A stretch of DNA of 64,000 nucleotides from Aeromonas fluvialis (GCF_000819885.1 NZ_CDBO01000052.1:1-64000); one strand, 5' to 3'. Shown: positions 46,214 to 55,557, counted from the first letter of the stretch. Numbers and translations are program-made. Notes: generated from the letters alone by a model not told the origin.

Positions 46214-47019
46214 TGCTGCAGAGTCTCGATCATCTGCTGGATCTCGTCGGTGGAGTCGTTGAGCGCCAGCAGGTTGGTCTGTTCGGCGATGCCGCTGATG
46301 GTGGCCAGAATGTCGCTGATCTTCTGGGCATGGCTGTCGAGCTCGTTGATCACCTGACTGGCATCGGCCACTTCGTCTGCCAAGCCAGTGATGCTGCGCT
46401 GACTCTGACCGACCTGGGATTGACCGGCGATCTCCTGGGTGGCGGAAGCCATCTCGGTCACCGCGGTCGCCACCATCACGATCTCGTCCTGCTGCTGGCG
46501 TACCCGCTGACTGCGGGCCTGCGCACCGGACGCCTGAGTACGGGATTGGGCAGCCAACTCGACGGTCACATCCCGCAACCGACTGACGATGCCATGCAGC
46601 CGCGCCACAAACTGGTTCAAGCTCTGGGCCAGCTGGCCCACTTCATCCTTGCTGTGCGTGTTGATGTGAACGGTGAGATCCCCCTCACCGTGGGCGATGT
46701 CGTGCAGGGCGTGCGCCACCCGACCCAGATCAGCGAACAGGTATTTGAAGGTGGCGGTGAGCAGGGCACTGAACACCAGCAGCACCAGGGTCAGCCCCAC
46801 CAGCTTCTGCATGGTGACGCTGACATAGGGGGCGGTGACGATCAGTTGACCCGCTTTCACCGCATCCTGATACCAGGGTCGCTCGCGCGGGTCATAGTTG
46901 CCGGTATTGAGAGAGGGATCCTGCCGGATCATGACCCCCTGTGCGGAGCCAAAAAGGTGAGACCGAAACCACCGGAGGTGTAGGCCTGCTTCAGATGAGG
47001 CACCAGCTCGGCCTGTCAC
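46214..47019 (-). pseudogene. Decayed methyl-accepting chemotaxis protein
   Basis: Recognisable pieces run in order: end of a Cache-type sensor (MIRQDPSLNTGNYDPRERPWYQDAVKAG, APYVSVTMQKLV), one membrane helix, HAMP (DLGRVAHALHDIAHGEGDLTV), then signalling helices. Damage is multiple. The N-terminal half is missing, and a frameshift lies near 46937 (upstream codons read LVPHLKQAYTSGGFG in another frame). The part between VTMQKLV and the helix is deleted. A stretch after EIAGQSQ is lost. Between EQTNLLALN and DSTDEIQQ about 30 residues of the conserved hairpin tip that binds CheA/CheW are gone. It cannot signal. Confidence 0.85.
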
Positions 47020-47517
47020 TTATCCCTGATATGCACCGGCGGAGTAGGTCAGCTCATAGCTGTGGCTGTAGATCTCGATGATATTGCCGAACGGATCTTC
47101 CATGTAAACCATGCGGTAGGGCTTCTCACCCGGGTAGTACTCGCGCACCGGCATCCGTTGCTTGCCGCCCGCCGCGACGATGCGCGCCGCCAACCCCTCG
47201 ACATCCGGATCCTGCACACTGAAGTGGAACACCCCGCTCTTCCAGAATTCGAAGTTGTTCTCGCGCAGCTCACTGTTGGGAAACTCGAACAACTCGATGC
47301 CAATCTTGTCGCCGGTGGAGAGGTGGGCGATGCGGAAAGAACCCCAGCCCGGGCCGAACACATCGTTGCACATCACCCCGATGGCGGAGTCATCCTCGGT
47401 AATGGTGGTTGCCGGCATGATGAGATACCAGCCCATCACCTTGGTATAAAACTCGACCGCTTTGTCGAGGTCAGTCACAGTGATGCCGATATGGGAGAAG
47501 TTGCGTGGATAGGTCAT
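47020..47517 (-). CDS. VOC-superfamily (glyoxalase-like) protein
   Basis: 165 residues forming two beta-alpha-beta-beta-beta modules: FSHIGITVTDLDKAVEFYTKVMGW and GVFHFSVQDPDVEGLAARIVAAGG, ending YMEDPFGNIIEIYSHSYE. Candidate metal ligands are His (SHIGI), Glu (GIELFEF), His (VFHFSV) and Glu (IIEIYS). Family members include glyoxalase I and dioxygenases. The substrate is unknown. It is divergent from a LysR regulator 100 bases away, which probably controls it. Confidence 0.85.
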   Translation of the reverse strand: MTYPRNFSHIGITVTDLDKAVEFYTKVMGWYLIMPATTITEDDSAIGVMCNDVFGPGWGSFRIAHLSTGDKIGIELFEFPNSELRENNFEFWKSGVFHFSVQDPDVEGLAARIVAAGGKQRMPVREYYPGEKPYRMVYMEDPFGNIIEIYSHSYELTYSAGAYQG

Positions 47518-47617
47518 AGGTCACCTTGAAATTGTGTGTGGGAAACAGGTGACATGATAGGAAGGGGCGACATAATGAAAAATAAGGTCAAACTAATGGA
47601 AGGCATAAATTAAATTT

Positions 47618-48490
47618 ATGGTTAATCCGCTCTGGCTCCACACTCTGGTGGTGGTGTATGAAACCGGCAGTTTTACCCGCGCCGCCGAGCGGCTGGATCT
47701 CACCCAGGCCGCAGTCAGTCAGCATATCTCGCGCCTTGAAGCCGAATTTGGCCCCCTGCTGCTGCGCAGGCCCCGCCAACTGGAGCTCACCCCGCGCGGG
47801 CTGGTGCTGCTCGACTTCGCCCGCCAACAGGCACAGGCCGCAGAACAGCTGCGGGCCCGCCTCTCGGATGACGATCCCCATAGCGGTACCATCACCCTGT
47901 CCACCCCCGGCAGCATTGGTCTGCTGCTCTATCCCCTGCTGCTCGACCAACAACAGGAGCACCCCGGGCTCACCATCCAGCACCGCTTTGCCCCCACCTC
48001 CGACATAGTGCAGGCGGTACTGGCAGGGCGCAGCGATCTGGGACTGGTGGATCTACCGCCGGAGCACCCCAGCATCGCCGCCGAGCCGTTCGCCCGCGAG
48101 CCGCTCTGTCTGGTGGTGCCCAACGATGGCGAGGAGCAAAGCTGGCAACACCTCTGTCAGCTCGGCTTTATCGACCACCCGGATGGTCGCAGCATGGCCC
48201 AGCGCCTGCTGGGACGGCGCTACCCCGGTCAACGCTTCGAACAGATCCCGCTACGCGGCTTTACCAACCAGATCGGCCTGATCCTTGAGCCGGTCGCCCG
48301 CGGCCTCGGTTTTACCGTGCTGCCCCGCTTCGCCGTCACTGCCTTTGCCCAACAGGATAAGATCCGGGTGCTCCAGAACAGCATTGAGGTGATCGACACC
48401 CTCTGGCTGATCTACCGCGCCGAATGGCCGCTCCCCGCCCGCCACCAGCGGCTGGTCGCCGTCCTGAAACAGCGGGTTGCTGCACACTGA
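47618..48490 (+). CDS. LysR-family transcriptional regulator
   Basis: 290 residues. N-terminal winged helix (LHTLVVVYETGSFTRAAERLDLTQAAVSQHISRLEAEF) and a C-terminal effector domain (GTITLSTPGSIGLLLYPLLL onwards, GFTVLPRFAV). LysR proteins usually control the divergent neighbour, here the VOC protein. The inducer is unknown. Start at the ATG at 47618. Confidence 0.9.
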   Translation: MVNPLWLHTLVVVYETGSFTRAAERLDLTQAAVSQHISRLEAEFGPLLLRRPRQLELTPRGLVLLDFARQQAQAAEQLRARLSDDDPHSGTITLSTPGSIGLLLYPLLLDQQQEHPGLTIQHRFAPTSDIVQAVLAGRSDLGLVDLPPEHPSIAAEPFAREPLCLVVPNDGEEQSWQHLCQLGFIDHPDGRSMAQRLLGRRYPGQRFEQIPLRGFTNQIGLILEPVARGLGFTVLPRFAVTAFAQQDKIRVLQNSIEVIDTLWLIYRAEWPLPARHQRLVAVLKQRVAAH

Positions 48491-48600
48491 ACGCTCTTGC
48501 GGCAGACGTCGAAATCAATGTGGCCACAGTCACTGGGGTGCTAACGGCAAGAAGGAGAAGAGAAAGGAGAGATGGATAAATTGGCAAACGCCAGAAATGC

Positions 48601-48630
48601 GAAAGGCCAGCTCAATGAGCTGGCCTTTCT
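48601..48630 (-). terminator. Intrinsic terminator of tRNA-Trp
   Basis: AAAGGCCAGCTCA / TGAGCTGGCCTTT on the minus strand, followed by CGCATTTC, a few bases after the tRNA 3' end. Confidence 0.75.
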
Positions 48631-48635
48631 AAAAA

Positions 48636-48712
48636 TGGCAGGGGCGGCAGGACTCGAACCCGCAACCATCGGTTTTGGAGACCGCTGTTCTACCAATTGG
48701 AACTACGCCCCT
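48636..48712 (-). tRNA. tRNA-Trp (anticodon CCA)
   Basis: 77 bases from AGGGGCGTAGTTCCAATTGG to the encoded CCA. The anticodon loop TCTCCAAAA gives CCA. D-, anticodon and T-stems all pair (GCGGGTTCGAGTCCTGC T-arm). Confidence 0.95.
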
Positions 48713-48728
48713 GCAACAAACGAGGCGT

Positions 48729-48756
48729 AGTATACAAAGTGGAAATCAAAGGTAAA
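48729..48756 (-). promoter_or_regulatory. Promoter of tRNA-Trp
   Basis: TTTACC (48751-48756) and TATACT (48729-48734) are 16 bases apart on the minus strand, followed by ACGCC. The gap 48713-48913 otherwise holds nothing I can name. Confidence 0.6.
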
Positions 48757-48913
48757 GGCTTTTTTTACGCTTTCGATGCAATTGCACAAATCCCGAGCAA
48801 GTAACGGTTATTTGTGCAGCGAAGCAGGATAACTTGCTGTATTTGCAGCCCTGCCGGGGTAGGAATGGGACATAAATGGGGGTAGGGTAAAATCAGGTAC
48901 CGGGAGGCTGATT

Positions 48914-49456
48914 ATGCTCAATTACCGATTGATCCAACAACTCGCACCCCTCAATTTCAGGGATGAACGCAAGACAGAGTCCCTGCCCGCCTACCTTGAA
49001 CGGGTCGCGCCGCTGGTGCCCTTTATTCCTGAAAATGTGCTCTCCCAGTGGATTTATCGCCATTGGCGCGGTTTTGAGTCCAACTGGAGCTTTATCGATC
49101 TCGCCCGTCACCAGTTTCTGTGCGAAACCTGGCCCACCGCACAGGTGATGGCGCAGATAGACTCCCGCCATATGGAGGTGATCGAGCGCTGGGGCGAGAT
49201 GCTGCGCAGCAATCGCTACGTGCGCCGCTCCTGGCTCGGCGAGAAGATGTTGAGTGAAGGCTCCTGGCCAGAGCCGATCATCGTACTGGCACCGGAGGAG
49301 GGAGCCAGCTACCCGAACGGGCAACCGCTGCCGCAACCCTACTGCCTGCTAGAAGGGCACCACAGGCTCGGTTATCTGCGCGCCATGGCACACGATGGGG
49401 AACCGCTGCAAGCGACGCACAGGGTGTGGATTTGCCGCCCTGTTCTCGCTACTTAA
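48914..49456 (+). CDS. Conserved hypothetical protein with a C-terminal EGHHRL motif
   Basis: 180 residues, no signal or membrane segment. N-terminal half helical and Trp-rich (LSQWIYRHWRGFESNWSFIDL). Near the end LLEGHHRLGYLRAM resembles the core of ParB/sulfiredoxin-type nucleotide-binding folds, but the rest does not support naming it. GGGAGG precedes the ATG by seven bases, so translation is likely. It stands alone between tRNA-Trp and pyrL. Confidence 0.7.
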   Translation: MLNYRLIQQLAPLNFRDERKTESLPAYLERVAPLVPFIPENVLSQWIYRHWRGFESNWSFIDLARHQFLCETWPTAQVMAQIDSRHMEVIERWGEMLRSNRYVRRSWLGEKMLSEGSWPEPIIVLAPEEGASYPNGQPLPQPYCLLEGHHRLGYLRAMAHDGEPLQATHRVWICRPVLAT

Positions 49457-49493
49457 ACGTTTTTATGCTGAAATTGGCATCGAAAATAAATTT

Positions 49494-49521
49494 TTGACAA
49501 TTAAAAAAGCGGCCATATAAT
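49494..49521 (+). promoter_or_regulatory. Promoter of the pyrL-pyrBI operon
   Basis: Consensus TTGACA (49494-49499) and TATAAT (49516-49521), 16 bases apart. Transcription should begin near 49528, about 27 bases before the leader peptide ATG. Confidence 0.85.
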
Positions 49522-49554
49522 CTGTCCGGTTTTGAAAAAGGTCGGGACGAAACG

Positions 49555-49749
49555 ATGCAGTTTTTGATTCAGAAAACAGCCTTGCAGACGGGTGGAGCGC
49601 ACCAGAGCGGCCCCGTTGTTTCTGGTTCCCGTCCCAACGATCCCCAGTTATTTTTAAAAAGAGCCCCTGTTTCAGGGGCTTTTTTTTGTGCCCGAAAAAC
49701 CTCCAATGATGTCAAAGGGAATGCAGACGATGACCAATCCACTCTATAA
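49555..49749 (+). CDS. pyrL: pyrBI operon leader peptide (PyrL)
   Basis: 64 codons starting [14 protein letters not shown]. In E. coli PyrL the ribosome follows RNA polymerase, and coupling depends on UTP because polymerase pauses in a U-rich run. Here GTTATTTTTAAAAAG precedes the attenuator, and the peptide reads SGAFFCAR across it, as E. coli reads RGAFFCPG. Unlike E. coli, the frame continues beyond the attenuator and overlaps the pyrB start by 20 bases in another frame, so it may also affect pyrB initiation. Confidence 0.75.
   Translation: MQFLIQKTALQTGGAHQSGPVVSGSRPNDPQLFLKRAPVSGAFFCARKTSNDVKGNADDDQSTL
49656..49687 (+). terminator. pyrBI attenuator
   Basis: AGCCCCTG / CAGGGGCT with loop TTT, preceded by AAAAA and followed by eight T. 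It lies within the leader peptide frame 43 bases before pyrB. High UTP lets polymerase run ahead of the ribosome and terminate here. Confidence 0.9.
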
Positions 49750-50650
49750 GAAACATGTCATCTCCATTTCGGACCTGACCCGGTCAGAAATGGAACTGGT
49801 AGTCTCAACCGCACAACGGTTGAAGGCCGAACCGGACACCCGCCTGTTGCAAAACAAGCTGGTTGCCAGCTGCTTCTTCGAAGCCTCCACCCGCACCCGC
49901 CTCTCGTTCGAGACCGCGGTACAGCGCCTTGGCGGCAACATCATCGGTTTCGCCGACGGGGGCAACACCAGCGCCAAGAAGGGCGAGACCTTGGCTGACT
50001 CCATCAAGATCATCGGCTCCTACTCGGATGCGGTGGTAATGCGCCATCCGCAGGAAGGAGCGGCCCGGTTGGCCTCCGAGTTCTCCCGCGTACCAGTCAT
50101 CAATGGCGGTGACGGTTCCAACCAGCATCCGAGCCAGACCCTGCTCGACCTGTTCACCATCCATGAGACCCAGGGTCGCCTGGATAACCTCAACATCGCC
50201 TTCGTCGGTGACCTCAAGTACGGCCGCACCGTGCACTCGCTGGCCCAGGCCCTCAGCCTGTTCAACTGCCGCTTCTTCTTCATCTCCCCGGAAGCGCTGG
50301 CGATGCCGGACTACATCTGCGAAGAGCTGGAAGAGAAGGGCATCCAGTTCAGCGTCCACCAGACCATGGAAGAGGTGATGCCGGAGCTGGATATCCTCTA
50401 CATGACCCGGGTCCAGAAAGAGCGCTTCGACGAGACCGAATACAAGCACATGGCCGCCAAGTTCGTGCTGGAAGTGGCCACGCTGGAAGGGGCCAAGCCC
50501 ACCATGAAGATCCTGCATCCCCTGCCCCGCGTCGACGAGATCGATGTGGCGGTCGACAAGACCCCCCACGCTTGTTACTTCCAGCAGGCGGAGAACGGAG
50601 TCTATGCACGCCAGGCGCTGCTGGCACTGGTACTGAACGAAACTGTCTGA
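49730..50650 (+). CDS. pyrB: Aspartate carbamoyltransferase catalytic chain (PyrB)
   Basis: 306 residues. It joins carbamoyl phosphate and aspartate, the committed step of pyrimidine synthesis. Carbamoyl-phosphate loops are STRTRLSFE and [12 protein letters not shown]. The 80s-loop region carries [12 protein letters not shown], and [10 protein letters not shown] and HPLPRVDEI follow. The ATG at 49730 ([10 protein letters not shown]) is the family start. An alternative at 49721 lies too close to the AAAGGGA. Followed by pyrI after 15 bases. Confidence 0.96.
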   Translation: MTNPLYKKHVISISDLTRSEMELVVSTAQRLKAEPDTRLLQNKLVASCFFEASTRTRLSFETAVQRLGGNIIGFADGGNTSAKKGETLADSIKIIGSYSDAVVMRHPQEGAARLASEFSRVPVINGGDGSNQHPSQTLLDLFTIHETQGRLDNLNIAFVGDLKYGRTVHSLAQALSLFNCRFFFISPEALAMPDYICEELEEKGIQFSVHQTMEEVMPELDILYMTRVQKERFDETEYKHMAAKFVLEVATLEGAKPTMKILHPLPRVDEIDVAVDKTPHACYFQQAENGVYARQALLALVLNETV

Positions 50651-50665
50651 GCTTAGGGGAATATC

Positions 50666-51130
50666 ATGTCTGACAAGAACCAACTGCAAGTCGAAGCCAT
50701 CCGTCACGGCTCCGTCATCGATCACATCCCCGCTGGCCAGGGCATCAAGATCCTCAAGCTGTTTCAGCTGGTCGAAACCCAGGAGCGGATCACCGTCGGC
50801 TTCAACCTGAAATCCGGCGCGCTGGGCAAGAAGGATCTCATCAAGATTGAGAACACCCGCCTGACCGAGCAACAAGCCAACCAGCTGGCGCTGTTCGCCC
50901 CGAAAGCGACCGTCAACATCATCGAAGACTTCAATGTGGTGAAGAAGCACCAGCTGGCGCTGCCAGAGTTCATCGCCGGGGTGTTCCACTGCCCCAACTC
51001 CAACTGCATCTCTCACAACGAGCCGGTGGACAGCTACTTCCGGGTGCGCGAAGTGAAAGGCGTGGTGCGGATGAAGTGCAAATATTGCGAGAAGTCCTTC
51101 ACTCAGGACATCGTCAGCGAGCGTTACTGA
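50666..51130 (+). CDS. pyrI: Aspartate carbamoyltransferase regulatory chain (PyrI)
   Basis: 154 residues (E. coli 153). Allosteric domain binding CTP/ATP ([22 protein letters not shown]) and a zinc domain with four cysteines ([11 protein letters not shown] and [10 protein letters not shown]) that contacts PyrB. AGGGGA precedes the ATG. Confidence 0.96.
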   Translation: MSDKNQLQVEAIRHGSVIDHIPAGQGIKILKLFQLVETQERITVGFNLKSGALGKKDLIKIENTRLTEQQANQLALFAPKATVNIIEDFNVVKKHQLALPEFIAGVFHCPNSNCISHNEPVDSYFRVREVKGVVRMKCKYCEKSFTQDIVSERY

Positions 51131-51138
51131 TATCTGAT

Positions 51139-51162
51139 TGGGCCCCGCTGGGCCCATTTTTG
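51139..51162 (+). terminator. Intrinsic terminator after pyrBI
   Basis: TGGGCCC / GGGCCCA stem with loop CGCT (one unpaired base), followed by TTTTTG, nine bases after the pyrI stop. Confidence 0.85.
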
Positions 51163-51330
51163 AACCCTGTCACATCACCGAATTTCCAGTCAGCTATAAT
51201 TTGCCATCGCATGATGGTAATGCCCGCTCATTCCCTGCATATAGATGGATTATCAGTGTTTTTGCCTGATAACTGACTGCTATGGCAGATATCGCGCGTT
51301 TACCTCCGGTCATCATCAAAGGAATTCGCC

Positions 51331-51822
51331 GTGGTCAAAACCCTCAGTCGTCCCGTTGCCCAAGAGCCCGATCTGGCCCAGCTGGATGCCTGTCGCCAGA
51401 TCATCGGTCAGCACTGCTACAGCACCCAGGAAGAGATCCGCCGCGAGCTGTCGGAGCGCGGCTTTGCCGACATCAGCCAGTCCACCATCTCCCGCCTGCT
51501 GCGCCGCCTCGGCGTTGCCAAGGCGCAGAATGCCAACGGCAAGAAGGTCTACACCCTGGTCGATGAGCAGCTGGAACCCGCCGGCAGCACCCGCTCGATC
51601 CACGACATGGTGCGCGAAGTGGTGTACAACCAGCAGATGGTGCTGATCCACACCACTCCGGGGGCCGCCACCGTGGTGGCCCGCCTGCTGGATCGCAACG
51701 TCAATCCCGAGATCATGGGCGCTGTCGCGGGCAATGACGTGGTGCTGGTCGCGCCGCGCCATATCAGCCGCACCCGTCAGGCCCATGCCGCCGTGGTGCG
51801 CACGCTGGCGCAGGCCCGCTAA
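51331..51822 (+). CDS. argR: Arginine-responsive regulator ArgR
   Basis: 163 residues with a GTG start after AAGGAA. N-terminal winged helix (YSTQEEIRRELSERGFADISQSTISRLLRRLG) and C-terminal hexamerisation and arginine-binding domain (IHTTPGAATVVARLLD, IMGAVAGNDVVLVAP). The second Asp of the usual GTIAGDDT motif is also Asp here (GNDVV). It represses arginine synthesis and activates catabolism. Its place between pyrBI and the arc operon suggests it acts on the latter. A dyad TTATCAG/CTGATAA at 51252-51275 lies in its leader. Confidence 0.92.
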   Translation: MVKTLSRPVAQEPDLAQLDACRQIIGQHCYSTQEEIRRELSERGFADISQSTISRLLRRLGVAKAQNANGKKVYTLVDEQLEPAGSTRSIHDMVREVVYNQQMVLIHTTPGAATVVARLLDRNVNPEIMGAVAGNDVVLVAPRHISRTRQAHAAVVRTLAQAR

Positions 51823-51844
51823 GCCCTCGCCCCCAAATGCACTG

Positions 51845-51870
51845 AGGCGACCCGCGGGTCGCCTTTTTGT
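51845..51870 (+). terminator. Intrinsic terminator after argR
   Basis: AGGCGACCC / GGGTCGCCT with loop GC, then TTTTG. Confidence 0.88.
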
Positions 51871-51907
51871 TGCCTGCTATTTTGTGCCCATCACTTCTTG
51901 CGCCCAT

Positions 51908-51937
51908 AAAAACGGGAGCCCGCAGGCTCCCGTTTCA
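51908..51937 (-). terminator. Intrinsic terminator after arcD
   Basis: AACGGGAGCC / GGCTCCCGTT on the minus strand followed by TTTATGG, 19 bases after the arcD stop. Confidence 0.85.
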
Positions 51938-51955
51938 TATTGCATGTCATCGGTG

Positions 51956-53362
51956 TCATGAGAGCACTGCGCCCAGGCTCAGGCAGACCACGATCAGCAC
52001 GGTCAGGATACCGAGCAGCGGAGCCACCCACTTCAGCCAGCGCACATAAGGCACCTTGGCGATAGCCAGACCACCCATGACCACGGCGGAGGTCGGGGTC
52101 ACCAGGTTCACCAGACCAGAGGCAGACTGGTAAGCAGTCACCACCAGATCGCGACCCACGTTGGCGAAGTCGGCCAGCGGCGCCATGATCGGCATGGTCA
52201 GCACGGCCAGACCGGAAGAGGAGGGCACCAAGAAGGAGAGCACCACTTCCAGCAGGAACATCACGTTGATGAACACCACGGTCGAGAGGCCGGTCACGAT
52301 CCCTTCTGCGCTGTTCAGGATGGTGTGGGTGATCATGCCGTTGTCCATCACCACCACGATACCGCGGGCGATACCGATGATCAGCGCCACACCCAGCAGG
52401 TCGCGGGCACCGTCGATAAAGTTGGAGGTCAGCTCCTCCTCACTCATGCGGGAGATGAGGCCCACGATGATAGCGGCAGCCAGGAACACGCCGGAGATCT
52501 GCGCCATCCACCAGCCCAGCACGGCCACCCCGTAGATCATCACGGCAAAGGCGGCGACGAAGATACCCAGCACGATTTTACGGGTCAGGGTGAACTCCAG
52601 CATCTGGTCGCTCTTGTTACCAAGGAAGTGGGCACGGTTCTCTTCCCACTTGTCAGCCACCAGGGACTTGCTTGGATCGTTGCGTACCATCTTGGCGTAA
52701 CGCATCACGTAGGCAACACAGATCAGCCAGCCGGCGATCAGCATGGCCACGCGCAGCCAGATACCGTCGGTGAAGGAGATGCCGGCCGCGTTGGCGGCAA
52801 TCACGGTCGCAAACGGGTTGATGGTGGAACCGAGAGTACCGATACCGGCGCCCAGCAACACGGTTGCCGCCGCCACCACCGGGTCAAAACGGGCGGCCAT
52901 CATCACCGGCACCAGCAGGGTGTAGAAGGGCAGCGACTCTTCGGCCATCCCGTAGATGGTGCCGCCTGCGGCGAACAGCGCCATCAGGATCGGGATCATC
53001 CACTCTTCCCGGCCGCGCAGGCGGTCGGTCACACGTTCAATACCGGCATCGATGGCGCCTGTCTTGGTCACAATGCCAAGAAAACCACCGATGACCAGGA
53101 TAAAGAGGGAGACGTCGATAGCGCCTGCCTCATAGGTTTCGTGGTTGTAGAGGCCATCGATAGGTGCCAGCAGCACGTCAACGATCCCCTGGGGATTTCC
53201 CTCCACCAGTTGGTAGGTACCCGCCACCGGCACTTCTTTGCCGAGGGCTTCGTTCATGGTCATCTCATATTTGCCGGCCGGCACTATCCAGCTCAGGGCG
53301 GCCACCAGGGCGATCAGCACGAACAGTATCGTGTAGGCTGACGGGAACTTGAATTTGGTCAT
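51956..53362 (-). CDS. arcD: YfcC/ArcD-type arginine-ornithine transporter
   Basis: 468 residues with about 12 membrane helices of the YfcC/DcuC-like ion-transporter superfamily (AYTILFVLIALVAALSWIVP, PFYTLLVPVMMAARFDPVVA, FLVPSSSGLAVLTMPIMAP). Its place at the end of arcA-arcC-arcB indicates that it exchanges external arginine for ornithine, as this protein class does in several arginine deiminase loci. It is not of the Pseudomonas ArcD (APC) family. The ATG at 53362 is chosen over a longer frame. A terminator separates it from arcB. Confidence 0.82.
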   Translation of the reverse strand: MTKFKFPSAYTILFVLIALVAALSWIVPAGKYEMTMNEALGKEVPVAGTYQLVEGNPQGIVDVLLAPIDGLYNHETYEAGAIDVSLFILVIGGFLGIVTKTGAIDAGIERVTDRLRGREEWMIPILMALFAAGGTIYGMAEESLPFYTLLVPVMMAARFDPVVAAATVLLGAGIGTLGSTINPFATVIAANAAGISFTDGIWLRVAMLIAGWLICVAYVMRYAKMVRNDPSKSLVADKWEENRAHFLGNKSDQMLEFTLTRKIVLGIFVAAFAVMIYGVAVLGWWMAQISGVFLAAAIIVGLISRMSEEELTSNFIDGARDLLGVALIIGIARGIVVVMDNGMITHTILNSAEGIVTGLSTVVFINVMFLLEVVLSFLVPSSSGLAVLTMPIMAPLADFANVGRDLVVTAYQSASGLVNLVTPTSAVVMGGLAIAKVPYVRWLKWVAPLLGILTVLIVVCLSLGAVLS

Positions 53363-53445
53363 GGTCCAGCTTCCTTCTGTGGGTGTGGTATCCATGCAGG
53401 CTGCGGGTTGTAGGGTTAGAGGTATTATGCCGCTGTCACATGGTC

Positions 53446-53470
53446 GAAAAACCGGGGGTTGCCCCCCGGC
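53446..53470 (-). terminator. Intrinsic terminator between arcB and arcD
   Basis: CCGGGGG / CCCCCGG with loop GCAA region on the minus strand, running into TTTTTCG, 16 bases after the arcB stop. It should reduce transcription into arcD. Confidence 0.8.
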
Positions 53471-53485
53471 ACCACTACTGCGACC

Positions 53486-54490
53486 TTAGTCGCCCAGCGT
53501 AGCAACCATCACTGCCTTGATGGTGTGCATCCGGTTTTCGGCCTCGTCGAACACGATGCTGTGCTCGGATTCGAACACGTCCTCGGTCACTTCCAGACCC
53601 TTCATGCCATATTTGTCAGCCACTTCCTTGCCCATGGTGGTCTCGTCGTTGTGGAACGCCGGCAGGCAGTGCATGAACTTCACATCCGGGTTCTTGGTGG
53701 CGTTGATGACATCCATATTGACCTGATACGGGGTCATCAGTTTCACCCGCTGATCCCAGGCTTCTTTCGCTTCACCCATGGATACCCAGACGTCGGTGTA
53801 GAGGAAGTCGGCACCCAGCACACCCTCTTTCACCTCTTCGGTCAGGGTGATGCGTGCGCCGGTCTCTTCGGCGATCAGGCGGCACTTGGCAACCAGCTCC
53901 TCTTCCGGCCAGAAGGCTTTCGGCGCGACCAGACGGATGTCCATGCCCATTTTGGCGGCGCCGACCATCAGGGAGTTACCCATGTTGTTGCGGGCATCAC
54001 CCAGGTAGGCGAACTTGATTTGATCCAGACGTTTGCCCTTGCCGTGCTCCAGCATGGTCATGAAGTCGGCCAGGATCTGGGTCGGGTGGAATTCATTGGT
54101 CAGGCCGTTCCAGACCGGTACGCCAGCATGGGCACCCAGCTCTTCCACGATCTCCTGACCGTAGCCGCGGTATTCGATACCGTCATACATGCGGCCCAGT
54201 ACACGGGCGGTGTCCTTCATGGACTCCTTGTGACCGATTTGGGAACCGCTTGGGCCAAGGTAGGAGACTTGCGCGCCCTGGTCGAAGGCCGCCACTTCAA
54301 ACGCACAACGGGTACGGGTGGAGGTCTTCTCGAAAATAAGGGCGATGTTCTTGCCGACCAGATGCTTGCGCTCGTAGCCACCGTATTTGGCTTTCTTCAG
54401 GTCGATGGCCAGATCGATCATGTATTGGATTTCGCGCGGGGTGAAGTCCAGCAGTTTCAGGAAGTTACGGTTACGCAGATTAAAAGCCAT
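53486..54490 (-). CDS. arcB: Ornithine carbamoyltransferase, catabolic (ArcB)
   Basis: 334 residues. In the arginine deiminase pathway it splits citrulline to ornithine and carbamoyl phosphate. Motifs: carbamoyl-phosphate loop [20 protein letters not shown], ornithine-side DVWVSMGE and HCLPAFH. An anabolic ArgF is nearly the same in sequence. The assignment to ArcB follows from its place between arcC and arcD. Confidence 0.93.
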   Translation of the reverse strand: MAFNLRNRNFLKLLDFTPREIQYMIDLAIDLKKAKYGGYERKHLVGKNIALIFEKTSTRTRCAFEVAAFDQGAQVSYLGPSGSQIGHKESMKDTARVLGRMYDGIEYRGYGQEIVEELGAHAGVPVWNGLTNEFHPTQILADFMTMLEHGKGKRLDQIKFAYLGDARNNMGNSLMVGAAKMGMDIRLVAPKAFWPEEELVAKCRLIAEETGARITLTEEVKEGVLGADFLYTDVWVSMGEAKEAWDQRVKLMTPYQVNMDVINATKNPDVKFMHCLPAFHNDETTMGKEVADKYGMKGLEVTEDVFESEHSIVFDEAENRMHTIKAVMVATLGD

Positions 54491-54568
54491 GATGAGTTCT
54501 CTCTATATATGTTTCAGACCAGTTCGGGCAGTAGTGTTGACTACGCATTCTCAGTACAGATTCAGTAA

Positions 54569-55495
54569 CTAGGCATGTTCAGTGCGAGTGGCGACGATAT
54601 TGGTGCCGGCTTCTCCCTTGAGGATGGCGAGGCCATCTTCCAGCGAGCCGATGCCAACCATGCCGCCGGTCGCTTTGACAAATTCACAAGAGGCTTCGAC
54701 TTTCGGTCCCATGGAGCCTGCATCGAACTTGACCCCGGCCAGCTCGTCCGGACTAGTGATCCGCAGCGGATGCTGGGTCGGCTTGCCCCAATCCAGGTAG
54801 ACGGCATCGGCATCGGTCAGGATCAGCAGGGCGTCGGCCTTGATCTGCTTGGCCAAATAGGCGGCAGACATGTCCTTGTCGATGACGGCTTCGATACCGG
54901 TCAGGCTCTGGCCATCCCAGGTCACCGGGATACCGCCACCACCGGTACAGATGATGAGGTGGCCCTGGGCGATCAGGGTTTCGATGGCGTCGCCTTCGAC
55001 GATGCGCTGGGGCAGCGGGGACGGCACCACGCGGCGGAAGAACTTGCCGTCAGCCTTCACCACCCAGTGCTTCTCGGTCGCCAGGGTGCGAGCTTCCGCT
55101 TCTTCATAAACGGGGCCGATAAATTTGGTCGGATTGGCAAAGGCCGGATCCTTGGGGTCAACCTGCACCTGAGTCAGCAGCGCGGTCACGTTGCGGCTCG
55201 GCATCAGGTTTTTGAGCTCCTGGATCAGCATGTAGCCGATCATGCCCTGGGACTCGGCACCCAGCACATCCAGGGGATAGGGAGACACCTTGGTATAGGC
55301 GCTGTTTTGCAGGGCCAGCAGACCGACTTGCGGGCCGTTGCCGTGCACCAGTACCACGTTGTACTCCTGAGCTATCAGGGCGATGGTCTTGGCGGCGGTG
55401 GCGATGTTCTTGCGCTGGATATCCGCTTCAAGGGGCTCGCCACGACGGAGCAGGGCATTGCCACCCAGGGCGACGACGACAGTTGGTTTTTTCAT
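54569..55495 (-). CDS. arcC: Carbamate kinase (ArcC)
   Basis: 308 residues. Converts carbamoyl phosphate and ADP to ATP, ammonia and bicarbonate, the energy-yielding step of anaerobic arginine use. Amino-acid kinase fold: VVALGGNALLRRG, VHGNGPQVGLL, TGGGGIPV and the lysine region KDMSAAYLAKQIKADALLILTD. Lies between arcA and arcB. Confidence 0.95.
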   Translation of the reverse strand: MKKPTVVVALGGNALLRRGEPLEADIQRKNIATAAKTIALIAQEYNVVLVHGNGPQVGLLALQNSAYTKVSPYPLDVLGAESQGMIGYMLIQELKNLMPSRNVTALLTQVQVDPKDPAFANPTKFIGPVYEEAEARTLATEKHWVVKADGKFFRRVVPSPLPQRIVEGDAIETLIAQGHLIICTGGGGIPVTWDGQSLTGIEAVIDKDMSAAYLAKQIKADALLILTDADAVYLDWGKPTQHPLRITSPDELAGVKFDAGSMGPKVEASCEFVKATGGMVGIGSLEDGLAILKGEAGTNIVATRTEHA

Positions 55496-55522
55496 GAGTG
55501 TTGATCTCGAGTCTTGGTATCT

Positions 55523-55548
55523 GTGGCGCCAGCCTCTGCCGGCGCCAC
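55523..55548 (-). repeat. Stable hairpin between arcA and arcC
   Basis: GTGGCGCC / GGCGCCAC with a 10-base loop and no T-run on the minus strand. Probably an mRNA-stabilising or processing stem-loop that sets the level of arcA relative to the downstream genes. Confidence 0.5.
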
Positions 55549-55557
55549 GCCGTCTTG

